This document shows positions 13,500-21,326 of a DNA stretch of 64,000 nt, piece after piece. Made by a program: the position numbers and the translations under genes. Below the pieces are notes generated by a model, which did no database searches, was not told the DNA's origin, and saw only the letters and a program-made list of their open reading frames with translations. The stretch covers positions 1,116,001 through 1,180,000 of the forward strand of contig CAVRVH010000012.1 in the NCBI GenBank assembly GCA_963724665.1, written 5' to 3'. The DNA is from DASUPK01 sp963724665. GTDB lineage: Bacteria; Actinomycetota; Thermoleophilia; Solirubrobacterales; 70-9. The stretch's first letter is position 1. Each line of letters starts with the position of its first letter.

Positions 13500-14351
13500 C
13501 TATTGATAGGCCTGGATGCGCTTCGTCCACTCGTCGAGCTTGCGCTCCGCGCTGCCGGCGTCGGCCGCGTCCCCCGGGCGCAGCATATGCACCGTTCGCG
13601 TCACGCCCGCCTCCTCATAGCGCCGGAGCACGTTCGGATCGCGGGGAGGGATCTGGAGCGTCACCGGGATCGGGCCGCGACCGGCCTCCTCGCCCAGCCG
13701 CTGCAGCTCCTCGACGCGGGCGATCATCTGATCGTCGGGCGGGATCCGGTTCGGGAACCAGCCATCGCCGAAGGCCAGCACCCGCTTCAGCACGTTCGGG
13801 CCGTTGCCGCCGACCATCACCGGCGGGTGCGGCTCCTGCAGAGGGGCAGGCCTCGAGACGATCCGATCGAAGTTCACGAACTCGCCGTGGTAGGTGGCTT
13901 CCTCGTTCTTCCACATCTCCTTGCAGGCCTCAACGCGCTCGCGCAGGATCGCGAACCGCCGCTTCGGGTCAGTGCCGTGATTTCGCATCTCCTCGAGGTT
14001 CCAGCCCGCGCCGACGCCGAAGATCATCCGCCCGCCGGAGAGCCGATCCACGGAGGCAACCTCCTTGGCGGTCACGATCGGATCGCGCTCGATCAGCAGG
14101 CAGATCGCGTTGCCGATCTTGATCCGCTCGGTCGCCGAGGCCATCGTCGCCAGTGAGACGAACGGGTCGTAGATGCGGAAGTACTCGCGCGGCAGCTCGC
14201 CGCCGGCCGGATATGGGGTATCCCGGCTCGCGGGGATGTGGGTGTGATCGGTGACGAAGACCGACTCGAACCCGCGCTCCTCAGCCATACGGGCGAGCTC
14301 GGCAGGCTCGATTACCTCATCCGTTGGGAAGTAGGAGACTCCGAAGTCCAT
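13500..14351 (-). CDS. LLM class F420-dependent oxidoreductase
   Basis: A 283-residue TIM-barrel flavin-type enzyme of the luciferase-like family, expected to use F420 as hydride carrier. Typical motifs are MDFGVSYFPTDEVIEPAELA, ERGFESVFVTDHTHIP, a central TERIKIGNAICLL, DRLSGGRMIFGVGAGWN and PPVMVGGNGPNVLKR. The start at 14351 follows the usual M-D-F-G opening; the open frame continues far upstream but only the part from here fits the family. It sits mid-operon, 14 nt after the previous gene. Confidence 0.88.
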   Translation of the reverse strand: MDFGVSYFPTDEVIEPAELARMAEERGFESVFVTDHTHIPASRDTPYPAGGELPREYFRIYDPFVSLATMASATERIKIGNAICLLIERDPIVTAKEVASVDRLSGGRMIFGVGAGWNLEEMRNHGTDPKRRFAILRERVEACKEMWKNEEATYHGEFVNFDRIVSRPAPLQEPHPPVMVGGNGPNVLKRVLAFGDGWFPNRIPPDDQMIARVEELQRLGEEAGRGPIPVTLQIPPRDPNVLRRYEEAGVTRTVHMLRPGDAADAGSAERKLDEWTKRIQAYQ

Positions 14352-14365
14352 CTGCGGCCGGGAAT

Positions 14366-14806
14366 CTACGCTGGTTGGACTCGCAGCTGCGCGCGGTCGC
14401 TCGCCAGATAGAGGATCGCCAGGGGCAGGAGCACGTCGAGGGCGAGGCCGAAGAGGCTCCCGATGTTGTCGCCGGTGGAGTAGTGAGAGGTCGTGGTCAG
14501 GTGGTAGATCAGGTGGGGGAGGCCGGCGGCGAGGAGGGAGATGGCCGCCGCCTGCACCAGGCGGCGCTCCATCCAATAGGCCGAGAGCCCGGCCAGCACG
14601 GTGAGACCGAGGGCCGCCGCGCCGAAGTCGCGCTCCAGGTGCTCGTTGTAGGGCGGCAGTGCCGAGACCAAGTGGGTGCCGCCACCGGGGAACGTGTCGT
14701 AGAAGCCCTTGGGGGCCGCCAGGATCCAGACCGCGAGCCAGCCGATCGTCACCGCGAGGTAGATCAGGGCGATACGGATCAGCCCGCGGTGCTGCTCGAG
14801 CTCCAT
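14366..14806 (-). CDS. Integral membrane protein, 146 aa
   Basis: Not recognised. Four hydrophobic segments: ALIYLAVTIGWLAVWIL, AAALGLTVLAGLSAYWM, QAAAISLLAAGLPHLIYHL, and LALDVLLPLAILYLA. A His-Leu-Ile-Tyr-His motif and ANT-like loop FYDTFPGGGTHLVSA are notable. It lies 6 nt after the hydrolase gene and 14 nt before the LLM gene within one operon. Confidence 0.6.
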   Translation of the reverse strand: MELEQHRGLIRIALIYLAVTIGWLAVWILAAPKGFYDTFPGGGTHLVSALPPYNEHLERDFGAAALGLTVLAGLSAYWMERRLVQAAAISLLAAGLPHLIYHLTTTSHYSTGDNIGSLFGLALDVLLPLAILYLASDRAQLRVQPA

Positions 14807-14812
14807 GGCCGC

Positions 14813-15658
14813 CTAGCTTGAAGCAGGTTCCTCGACGGCGTCGTCCGACGGCGCCAGGAAGGGAACCATCAGCGCCGTCAGCCGGGCGGCGGCCCTCGGG
14901 CCGATCGTGTGAGACGCCTTCGGCAGAGTGACCAGCTCCGAGTCCGGGATCAGCTCCGCGACTCGTTCCGTCCAAGCCTCGGGCACCAGGTGATCGCGCT
15001 GGGGCCGAACCACCAGTGTGGGCGCCTCGATCTCCCTGAGCTTCTCCTCGATCGGATCGTCCATGGCGTTGCGCAGGGTGCGCCCGGTGCGCCAGAGGCC
15101 GGCGTCGATGATGTCGTGGACGATCGTGGGCGCGAGCCGCAGCGAGGAGCGTGGCCCGTTCCGTGCCCAGCGCAGCGCCAGGCGGCCCCGCGTCCGGGCC
15201 TTCGGATCGAACATCGGACCGACCAGCACAAGCCGGTCGACGGCGGCCGGGTAGGCGGCGGCGAGATCGACCGCGACCTGGCAGCCGAAGGCGACCCCGA
15301 CGACGATCGCGGGGGACAGCTGGTTGTCGAACTGCCAACGCCGCAGGGCGTCGGCCAGCTCCCAGATGTCGAGGGGGTGGATCGGCTGGTCGCTCATACC
15401 GAACCCGGGCAGGTCCGGAGCGAAGACGGGGCGGCGACTGCCCAGCGCACGAATCAGCGGCTTCAGGGTGCGGCCAGAGGAGAGGCCGTGGACGAGCACG
15501 ATCGGCGTCGTCTCGAGCTCCGGACGCGACCCGTTTCCGTTCGAGCCGTTCAGGTGCGCCCGGGCCTCCCGCTTGAGCTCGGTCGGCACGCGTACGTAGA
15601 CGCGGGTGCTGCCCGCGTGCGTCCAGCCCCCGTATATGCCGTTTCGACGCCCTACCAC
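14813..15658 (-). CDS. Alpha/beta hydrolase-fold protein, Ala at nucleophile position
   Basis: A 281-residue alpha/beta-hydrolase: oxyanion-hole region IVLVHGLSSGRTLKP, LPGFGMSDQP, acid region VVRPQRDHLVPEAW, and His in ASHTIGP. The nucleophile elbow, usually GxSxG, reads GVAFG (codon GCC), so the catalytic Ser is absent. The protein may be inactive, act as a binder, or the base may be a sequencing error. GTG at 15658 follows GAGGTAG. It starts the operon that runs to 12626. Confidence 0.8.
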   Translation of the reverse strand: MVGRRNGIYGGWTHAGSTRVYVRVPTELKREARAHLNGSNGNGSRPELETTPIVLVHGLSSGRTLKPLIRALGSRRPVFAPDLPGFGMSDQPIHPLDIWELADALRRWQFDNQLSPAIVVGVAFGCQVAVDLAAAYPAAVDRLVLVGPMFDPKARTRGRLALRWARNGPRSSLRLAPTIVHDIIDAGLWRTGRTLRNAMDDPIEEKLREIEAPTLVVRPQRDHLVPEAWTERVAELIPDSELVTLPKASHTIGPRAAARLTALMVPFLAPSDDAVEEPASS

Positions 15659-15715
15659 CGCTACCTCACGCCCAAGATAGCCGCAAATTGCGGATTCGTG
15701 TTTCGCATTCGTTGA

Positions 15716-17230
15716 CTATGCCTGAACAGCCAATTCGACCCGGTCGCGAAGATGCGCGAGCAGGGGCTCGACCGAGAGCTCACCGCACCCCGCCCGCTCG
15801 AGGATCTCGGCGGGGGAGAGGCGACGGCCGTGGCGGTGCACCCGCTCGCGCAGCCATTCGCCGATCGAGGCCAGATCGCCGTCGGCGATCCTGGAGTCGA
15901 GGTCGCCGAGATCGCGGCCGGCGGCCTCCCAGAGCTGCCCGGCGATGACGTTCCCGAGGCTGTAGGTCGGGAAGTAGCCGAAGGCACCGCTCGGCCAGTG
16001 CACGTCCTGAAGGACGCCGTGGGCGTCGTCCGGGACTTCCAGGCCGAGGTAGTCGCGGTACTTGGCGTTCCAGGCCTCGGGCAGTTCCGTGAGCCCGAGC
16101 CCTCCCTCGAAGATCTCGAGCTCCAGCTCGAAGCGGATCAGGATGTGGAGGTTGTAGGTGACCTCGTCCGCCTCGATCCGGATCAGGGATCGCTCGACAC
16201 GATTGGCGCCGCGGTAGAGCTGCTCGCCATCGACCTCGTCGAAGGTGCCCGGGAAGCGCTCGCGCAGTCCCGGCAGGAGCCGTTCGAGGTAGGGGCGGCT
16301 GCGCGCGACCCAGTTCTCCCAGAGGCGGCTCTGGGACTCGTGCAGCCCGAGCGATCGCGGCTTCGAGAGCGGCGTTCGCCGGAGCTCGGGATCGACGCCC
16401 GACTCATAGAGGCCGTGTCCCGCCTCGTGCATGGCGCTGAACAGGGCCATCGCGAGGTTGGACTCGTCGTAGCGAGTGGTGAGCCGGACGTCGCCGCGGC
16501 CGATCGAGATCGCGAAGGGATGCTCGGTCGGGTCGATGCGCCACGACTTCTCGGGGAAGGGGAGCTCGGAGATCAGCTCCGCGATCAGCGCGCGCTGGCG
16601 GTCCGTTGGGAACTCGCCGTCGAAGGGGTCCTCCGCCTGCCGGGCGCCGTTGTCGGTGGCCTCGCGGACCAGGGGGACCAGACCCTCCCGCAGGGCGGAC
16701 AGCACCTCCCGCATCCGCTCGGTGGTCATCTCCGGCTCGTACTCGTCGAGCAGCGGGTCGTAGGGGTGGCTGAAGCCGGGGAAGCCCTCGAAGCAGGCGG
16801 CCCAGCGCTTGGTCAGCTCGACGTTCTTCTCGAGGTGGGGGAGCAGCATCGCGAAGTCGGAGCGCTGCCTGGCCTCGACCCAGGCGGTCTCGGCGACGGA
16901 ACTCGCATGGGCCATCTCCGCCTGGAGCTCCGATGGCACCCGGGTCGCCTTCTGCCAGTCTCGGGCGACCAGGCGGACCAAGTCGGCGTCGATCGATTCG
17001 CCCGGCGGCACGTCGCCCTGCTTGGATCGGAGCTGTTCGACCAGCCGGCCGATCTCCTCGTCGATGAACATCTCGTGGCGGACGCGGGCGAGGGTCGACA
17101 GGGTCTCCGCCCGGGCCTCGGCACCGGCTCCGGGCATCATCGTGCGCTCGTCCCAGGCCAGGAGCGACGCGGCCCGGCTCAGGTCATGAATCGCCGCGAG
17201 TCGTTCGCGAAGGTCCTCGATGGCGGTCAT
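15716..17230 (-). CDS. Carboxypeptidase M32 (Taq type)
   Basis: A 504-residue metallocarboxypeptidase that trims C-terminal residues of peptides in the cytoplasm; length fits the M32 family. The zinc motif HExxH is seen as MHEAGHGLYESG, with the family's SRLWENWVARSRPYLE and YNLHILIRFELE further on. The N-terminus SLLAWDERTMMPGAGAEAR is typical. It stands alone between the hydrolase operon and the SRPBCC gene. Domain IRIEADEVTYNLH is also characteristic. Confidence 0.92.
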   Translation of the reverse strand: MTAIEDLRERLAAIHDLSRAASLLAWDERTMMPGAGAEARAETLSTLARVRHEMFIDEEIGRLVEQLRSKQGDVPPGESIDADLVRLVARDWQKATRVPSELQAEMAHASSVAETAWVEARQRSDFAMLLPHLEKNVELTKRWAACFEGFPGFSHPYDPLLDEYEPEMTTERMREVLSALREGLVPLVREATDNGARQAEDPFDGEFPTDRQRALIAELISELPFPEKSWRIDPTEHPFAISIGRGDVRLTTRYDESNLAMALFSAMHEAGHGLYESGVDPELRRTPLSKPRSLGLHESQSRLWENWVARSRPYLERLLPGLRERFPGTFDEVDGEQLYRGANRVERSLIRIEADEVTYNLHILIRFELELEIFEGGLGLTELPEAWNAKYRDYLGLEVPDDAHGVLQDVHWPSGAFGYFPTYSLGNVIAGQLWEAAGRDLGDLDSRIADGDLASIGEWLRERVHRHGRRLSPAEILERAGCGELSVEPLLAHLRDRVELAVQA

Positions 17231-17260
17231 TGACTGAATGTAATGGTCCGCTCGCGCCGG

Positions 17261-17758
17261 TTATGGCGCGGGTGGCGGGCCCTCGGCCGCCACCTTGGAG
17301 AGGCCCTCGAGCCAGCGCTGATGCAGGCGGACCATCGCCGGCCGCAAGAGCGGTTTGGCGAGCGTGATTCCCCAGCCCTTCTGCGTCTCCTCGGTGCGGA
17401 CGAAGGTCGCGCCGTCCTGGGGCGTCAGCACCCAGCCGTGGTAGCCGCGGCCACCGAGCACCTTGGCGTCCCAGGCGATCCGCTGGCTCGGCTCGTAGTC
17501 GACGACCTCCGAGGTGACGAACGCCCCGAAGCTGAACCAGCGGAAGCGGCTGCCCAGCTCGAGCTTCGGCCACGGGCCCCCGAGGTGCTTGATGAACTTG
17601 GCGTTCGAGTAGTAGGTCCCCCAGAGGTCGGGCCGGCAGATCCAGGCCCAGACGACCTCGGGCTCCGCGGAGATCAGCAGCTCGTTGACGGCGTGGAAGA
17701 CGGATTCCTCGGGGCTGTGCCCCTCGGGCCAGTTGATCTGGCTCTCGCCGTCAGCCAT
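17261..17758 (-). CDS. SRPBCC (START-like) family protein
   Basis: A 165-residue START/Bet v1-like protein with a hydrophobic ligand cavity. Visible strands and helices: AVNELLISAEPEVVWAWICRPDLW, then LELGSRFRWFSFG, YEPSQRIAWDAKV and the C-terminal helix LRPAMVRLHQRWLEGL. Such proteins bind lipids or polyketides, or act as cyclases; no specific role can be given. It is 30 nt upstream of the carboxypeptidase gene in the same direction. Confidence 0.8.
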   Translation of the reverse strand: MADGESQINWPEGHSPEESVFHAVNELLISAEPEVVWAWICRPDLWGTYYSNAKFIKHLGGPWPKLELGSRFRWFSFGAFVTSEVVDYEPSQRIAWDAKVLGGRGYHGWVLTPQDGATFVRTEETQKGWGITLAKPLLRPAMVRLHQRWLEGLSKVAAEGPPPAP

Positions 17759-17778
17759 CGGCGGAACCTACTCGACCG

Positions 17779-17958
17779 TCAGTGGATGTGCAGGTTGACG
17801 TCGAAGAGCAGGATCAGCGGCCAGAGCAGGATCGCCAGGAGCGCCGACACGATCTGACCGATCGTGTGGTGGTGGATGTAGTTGTGGTCCCCGGCGACGA
17901 AGACGCCCACCACCAGATAGATGATGGTGAGCAGGCCGGGCCCGCCACGCCTGTACAT
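17779..17958 (-). CDS. Small two-segment membrane protein with His cluster
   Basis: A 59-residue product beginning MYRRGGPGLLTIIYLVVGVF. Two membrane helices (LLTIIYLVVGVFVAG and IVSALLAILLWPLILLF) flank a loop with HNYIHHHT; the end is NLHIH. The loop and tail His residues could bind metal. The gene lies between the SRPBCC gene and the next small membrane gene on the same strand. No strong ribosome site is seen before ATG at 17958. Function unknown. Confidence 0.6.
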   Translation of the reverse strand: MYRRGGPGLLTIIYLVVGVFVAGDHNYIHHHTIGQIVSALLAILLWPLILLFDVNLHIH

Positions 17959-17963
17959 GCGGG

Positions 17964-18227
17964 CTAGCGCCGGTCGCCTGGCTGGACTTCGTCGGCTCGG
18001 TCCTCGTGGCGGCTGGCGCGCTCCTCCTCGGCCTCCGCGGCCGTCTTGAGCTCGTCTGCCTTCTCACGATGTCCCTCCGCCATCGAGCGGTGGCCTTCTG
18101 CCTCCGCCTCCAGCCTGCGTCTCTCGCGTTCCCGGGCGATCCGTCGCCGCTCGGTGATCTGCCTGATGGCGAACAGCAGAGCTGCCACCACCACGACTGC
18201 GATCACGATGATCACGATTGTTGACAT
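17964..18227 (-). CDS. Membrane-anchored coiled-coil protein, 87 aa
   Basis: An N-terminal membrane helix (STIVIIVIAVVVVAALLFAI) followed by a charged helix rich in Arg, Glu and Ala (ITERRRIARERERRRLEAEA, REKADELKTAAEAEEERA), very likely a coiled coil. Function unknown. It ends 6 nt before the 59-aa membrane gene, and the two are probably cotranscribed. Confidence 0.65.
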   Translation of the reverse strand: MSTIVIIVIAVVVVAALLFAIRQITERRRIARERERRRLEAEAEGHRSMAEGHREKADELKTAAEAEEERASRHEDRADEVQPGDRR

Positions 18228-18284
18228 GGCCCTGGTTTACCCGGCACGGTGGGCCGAAAACCCGATCTCGTTAGGCTGCGGTTA

Positions 18285-18740
18285 ATGGCGCAGTCAGAGC
18301 CGGTCTACGTCAAGCCCGACTGGTTCACTCGGACCATCTTCAACCCGCTGGTCGCTGGGCTCCACAAGCTCGGCCTCAGCCTCCAGGGGTCGCAGACGCT
18401 GGCGCTGAAGGGCCGGAAGAGCGGGGATGTGCGGACAAACCCGGTCAACCCGTTCGAGCTCGACGGGAAGACCTACCTGTTCTCGCCTCGGGGCACGACC
18501 CAGTGGGTGCGCAACATGCGGGCCGCCGGTGAGGGCGAGCTCCGCAGCGGACGGAAGGTCCGGCACTTCCACGCAACCGAGGTCCCGGACTCCGAGAAGC
18601 TGCCGCTGATTCGCCTCTACATGGACAAGTGGTCCTGGGAGGTGAAGGGCTTCCTCGGCATCGACGCGAAGGCGTCCGACGACGAGATCCGGCGGATCAT
18701 GCCGGACCACCCGGCATTCGTCTTGACCTTCGACGACTGA
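18285..18740 (+). CDS. Ddn-like F420-dependent nitroreductase family protein
   Basis: A 151-residue split-barrel protein of the deazaflavin-dependent nitroreductase family. Diagnostic stretches are LALKGRKSGDVRTNPVNPFE, GKTYLFSPRGTTQWVRNMRA and the end DHPAFVLTF. These enzymes use reduced F420 to reduce quinones or nitro compounds. TAGGCT lies 7 nt before the ATG, suggesting a leaderless start, and an upstream in-frame ATG at 18249 is disfavoured. It is tail-to-tail with the catalase-like gene. Confidence 0.88.
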   Translation: MAQSEPVYVKPDWFTRTIFNPLVAGLHKLGLSLQGSQTLALKGRKSGDVRTNPVNPFELDGKTYLFSPRGTTQWVRNMRAAGEGELRSGRKVRHFHATEVPDSEKLPLIRLYMDKWSWEVKGFLGIDAKASDDEIRRIMPDHPAFVLTFDD

Positions 18741-19676
18741 TCAGACCGCGCAGCGCCGCTCGATCGAGACGTTGTACGCCTTCGGCCGCGCGGCGAGGAT
18801 CTTGTCGGCGGAGGGCTCGATGCCGTCTGTCAGTCGCATCGGGTCGAAGACCAGCGGGTTATCCGGCGTCTCCGGATCCTCGACGACCTCGATCACCTCG
18901 AGCTCACCGAGCTCCACGACCTCCCGCTCGCCCTCCCATTCCTCGGTCGGATCGTCGAGCGGGTCGTCCTCCCTGGCCAGGGTGAATTCGAGCGTGAATC
19001 GGGCGACGCCGGAGCCGAGTCGCTCGCGGATCTCCTCCTCGAGGTAGTCGCGGTCAGCGGTGTCGCGCTGCTCGTCGGTCAGGTACTCGATCCCGTTTTC
19101 GGGCTCCCAGGTGTAGCGCCCCCAGTGCTGTCCTCCGTCGGAGTCGACGAGGGCGAAGGCGTGGATCCCCCGGTAGTCCGAGGTGGCGAAGCTGGTCGTC
19201 GGCGCGAGCTTGGGAATGCCCTTCTGCAGCGCGATGCCCGCTTCCGGGTGCGCGCCGAGATAGGCGCCGAGCTTCTCCGGATCGGGCTGCCCGGTCTCCG
19301 GGTCTGGGATCCGGGCACGCGTCATCTCCAGGAAGTCCTCCGGGTTCCGCACGAAGAAGACGACGAGCGGCACGGAGACGATGTCGGTGGTCTCACCGTC
19401 CGGCAGGTGGAACTTGACCGCCATGCCACGGCCGGCGAGCGGATCGGCATCCGGGGTCCTGGGGTGGCCGCTCGCGTTCGAGAAGCGGATCGTCGCCTCC
19501 ACCGGGTCGCCCTGGAGATGAGCGGCGCGCGAGAGCCTGGCTGCCTCCGGAGTGGGGGTGAAGGTGCCCTTGCACACCGTTCCCTTGGCGTGGACCGCGC
19601 GATAGCCTGGATGCTTACCGCCGTTGACGGCCTGGAGCGCGTCGACGATCTCTTCCCAGAGGGTCGCTGTCGCCAC
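18741..19676 (-). CDS. Small catalase-family heme peroxidase
   Basis: About 311 residues, the short form of the catalase fold. Family marks are GYRAVHAKGTVCKGTFTPTP (distal His region), RFSNASGHPRTPDADP, RGMAVKFHLPDG, and the C-terminal FDPMRLTDGIEPSADKILAA followed by ARPKAYNVS with the proximal Tyr. It breaks down peroxides or uses them to oxidise substrates. The GTG at 19676 is chosen because the gene divergently facing it starts at 19700; the frame remains open beyond. Confidence 0.82.
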   Translation of the reverse strand: MATATLWEEIVDALQAVNGGKHPGYRAVHAKGTVCKGTFTPTPEAARLSRAAHLQGDPVEATIRFSNASGHPRTPDADPLAGRGMAVKFHLPDGETTDIVSVPLVVFFVRNPEDFLEMTRARIPDPETGQPDPEKLGAYLGAHPEAGIALQKGIPKLAPTTSFATSDYRGIHAFALVDSDGGQHWGRYTWEPENGIEYLTDEQRDTADRDYLEEEIRERLGSGVARFTLEFTLAREDDPLDDPTEEWEGEREVVELGELEVIEVVEDPETPDNPLVFDPMRLTDGIEPSADKILAARPKAYNVSIERRCAV

Positions 19677-19699
19677 GATGTCGGAGACTAGTTCACGCG

Positions 19700-20131
19700 A
19701 TGTCCCGTGTGATCCTGATCTACGACCGCGACTGCGGCTTCTGCCGCTGGTCCCTCGGCAAGGTCCTCGCCTGGGACCGGCGCCGCGCGGTACGGCCGGT
19801 CGCGCTCGGCACGCCCGAGGCCAACACCCTCCTCGCGGACGTCCCAGCCGCCGAGCGATCGAGGTCATGGCACCTGGTCGATGAGGGCGGGACGGTCCAC
19901 TCGGCAGGGGCGGGATTCGAGCCCTTGTTCAGGTTGTTGCCGGGCGGCGGCCCCTTCGCCGCGGTCGCGGCCAAGCTTCCTCGGGCCACCGAGAGCGGCT
20001 ATCGATTCGTGTCCGACAACCGCGGCATCTGGGGCAGGGTCGTCACCGACGGGGCGAAGCGCCGGGCGGACACGCGGATCGCCGAGCGGCTTGGGCCTCA
20101 GGGGGCGGCCACGAGCGGCCGCCCCACGTAG
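19700..20131 (+). CDS. DCC family thiol-disulfide oxidoreductase (DUF393)
   Basis: A 143-residue thioredoxin-fold protein. The DxxCxxC motif is present at the N-terminus (LIYDRDCGFCRWS), as required for the DCC family. The remainder holds LFRLLPGGGPFAAVAAKLP and a basic helical end. Substrates of the family are unknown. It is convergent with the NTF2-like gene at 20132, the two stop codons being adjacent, and a hairpin-rich repeat covers this boundary. Confidence 0.8.
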   Translation: MSRVILIYDRDCGFCRWSLGKVLAWDRRRAVRPVALGTPEANTLLADVPAAERSRSWHLVDEGGTVHSAGAGFEPLFRLLPGGGPFAAVAAKLPRATESGYRFVSDNRGIWGRVVTDGAKRRADTRIAERLGPQGAATSGRPT

Positions 20132-20133
20132 CT
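20103..20133. repeat. Partial copy of convergent-end hairpin element
   Basis: GGCGGCC-ACGA-GCGGCCGCC and the following CCACGTAGCTA match the first hairpin of the ~95-nt element at 31345. It overlaps the last codons of the DCC gene and the boundary with the convergent NTF2-like gene. It could help end transcription from both sides. Confidence 0.5.
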
Positions 20134-20536
20134 ATTCGGACTGCTTGGCCGCTTCGAGTGCCTCTTGCTGGGATCCGTACCCCAGGACCGCCCGGACGAT
20201 CTTTCCGTCCGTCAGCTGAAACAGGTCGTACTGGCGGGTGTCGATCGAGATCCCGCTTTCGCGGCCAGTTCCCCACCAATGGGCCTTGGCGATCACAGCA
20301 TCGCCGGCGTCAATCCATTCATCGACCTCCGCCCTCAGCTCATCGAAGGCGGCGCTCCACTCGGCCCAGACGCTTCGCACGGCGTCCCGGCCCGTCACCG
20401 TCATCGGCTGGTCCGGAGCGGTTCGAAGGTCGCGGAACTCCGCGTTGTCCGCGTAGTGGGCGAGAGCCCCTTCCATGTCGGCTCTGTTCAGCGCGGCGTT
20501 GGCCTGCCGCACGATCTCCACGTTCTCCTCCGACAT
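20132..20536 (-). CDS. NTF2/SnoaL-like protein (MSEEN family)
   Basis: A 134-residue NTF2-like protein: MSEENVEIVRQANAALNRAD, YADNAEFRDLRTAP, AVRSVWAEWSAAFDELRAEV, and end EALEAAKQSE, a variant of AAGLSE. GATACT (20545-20550 on the minus strand) stands 8 nt before the ATG, the same box as in the 5-12 kb set. It follows the ABC exporter by 19 nt, yet has its own promoter-like box. Confidence 0.88.
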   Translation of the reverse strand: MSEENVEIVRQANAALNRADMEGALAHYADNAEFRDLRTAPDQPMTVTGRDAVRSVWAEWSAAFDELRAEVDEWIDAGDAVIAKAHWWGTGRESGISIDTRQYDLFQLTDGKIVRAVLGYGSQQEALEAAKQSE

Positions 20537-20555
20537 TGCGGAGCAGTATCTCTCG

Positions 20556-21326
20556 TTAGCCCGCGGCTTCGGCCTGGCGCAGGCCGCGGAACATGAACAG
20601 CGTGACCACCGCGAGCAGCGCCACGACGATGCCGAGGGTGGCGAGGTAGTCGGTCCCGGTGCCCGCGATCAGGTCGCGGGCGGTCTCCATCACGTGGGTC
20701 ACCGGATTGAACGGGGCGACTGCGTGAACCCAGCCGCCGAGCAGCTGCCGCGGCACGTAGACCGGCGCGAGGAAGAGGAAGAGGAAGACCGGAACCTGCA
20801 TCAGCGGAGTCGCCTGCAGGCTGCGGAAGCGCAGCGCCACACCCGCGGCGAAGAGCAGGCCGGTGACGTTGATGATCGCCGCCAGCCCGTACATCCCGAA
20901 TAGGTCGAGCCCGTCGCCGCCGATGTTCATCCCGACGAGCAGTCCCACGAGCGTGACGACCGTGATCGTGATCGCCGCCCGGATCAGCGCGACGACCCCG
21001 TAGCCGAGGATCAGCGCGCTGCGGTGGGGCGTGGCGAGCATTAGACGGCGGCCGAAGCCGAACTGGAAGTCGGCCGCGATCGAGAAGCCGCTGAAGACGC
21101 CGCCGAAGGCGGCGCTCTGGCAGAGGACGAAGGCGAAGATGAACGAGGTGTAGCCGGGGCCGTAGTTGAAACCGGGCACGTTGCTGATCGCCGAGAGGCC
21201 ACCGGCGAAAGCGGTGAAGAAGAAGAGCGGCATCAGCATCGGCGGCAGGAAGAGCAGCGGGTTGGTGACCAGGCTGTGCAGCAGCCTCCAGGCGAGTCCA
21301 CCGGCAACCGAGAAGTAGCGCCTCAT
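20556..21326 (-). CDS. ABC-2 type transporter permease (DrrB-like)
   Basis: A 256-residue permease with six membrane segments, for example LLFLPPMLMPLFFFTAFAGG, ALILGYGVVALIRAAITITV and LFAAGVALRFRSLQA. The layout and the end GTGTDYLATLGIVVALLAVV fit the DrrB family of drug or lipid exporters. It overlaps the upstream permease by 4 nt (ATGA). Together with 21323-22144 and the ATPase it forms a three-gene exporter under a divergent MarR regulator. Confidence 0.9.
   Translation of the reverse strand: MRRYFSVAGGLAWRLLHSLVTNPLLFLPPMLMPLFFFTAFAGGLSAISNVPGFNYGPGYTSFIFAFVLCQSAAFGGVFSGFSIAADFQFGFGRRLMLATPHRSALILGYGVVALIRAAITITVVTLVGLLVGMNIGGDGLDLFGMYGLAAIINVTGLLFAAGVALRFRSLQATPLMQVPVFLFLFLAPVYVPRQLLGGWVHAVAPFNPVTHVMETARDLIAGTGTDYLATLGIVVALLAVVTLFMFRGLRQAEAAG

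Noticed and set aside
13500..15338. 612-residue open frame on the minus strand
   Set aside because: Only the last 283 residues fit a family (LLM). The upstream part is an out-of-frame reading of the hydrolase and membrane genes, rich in Arg and Pro.
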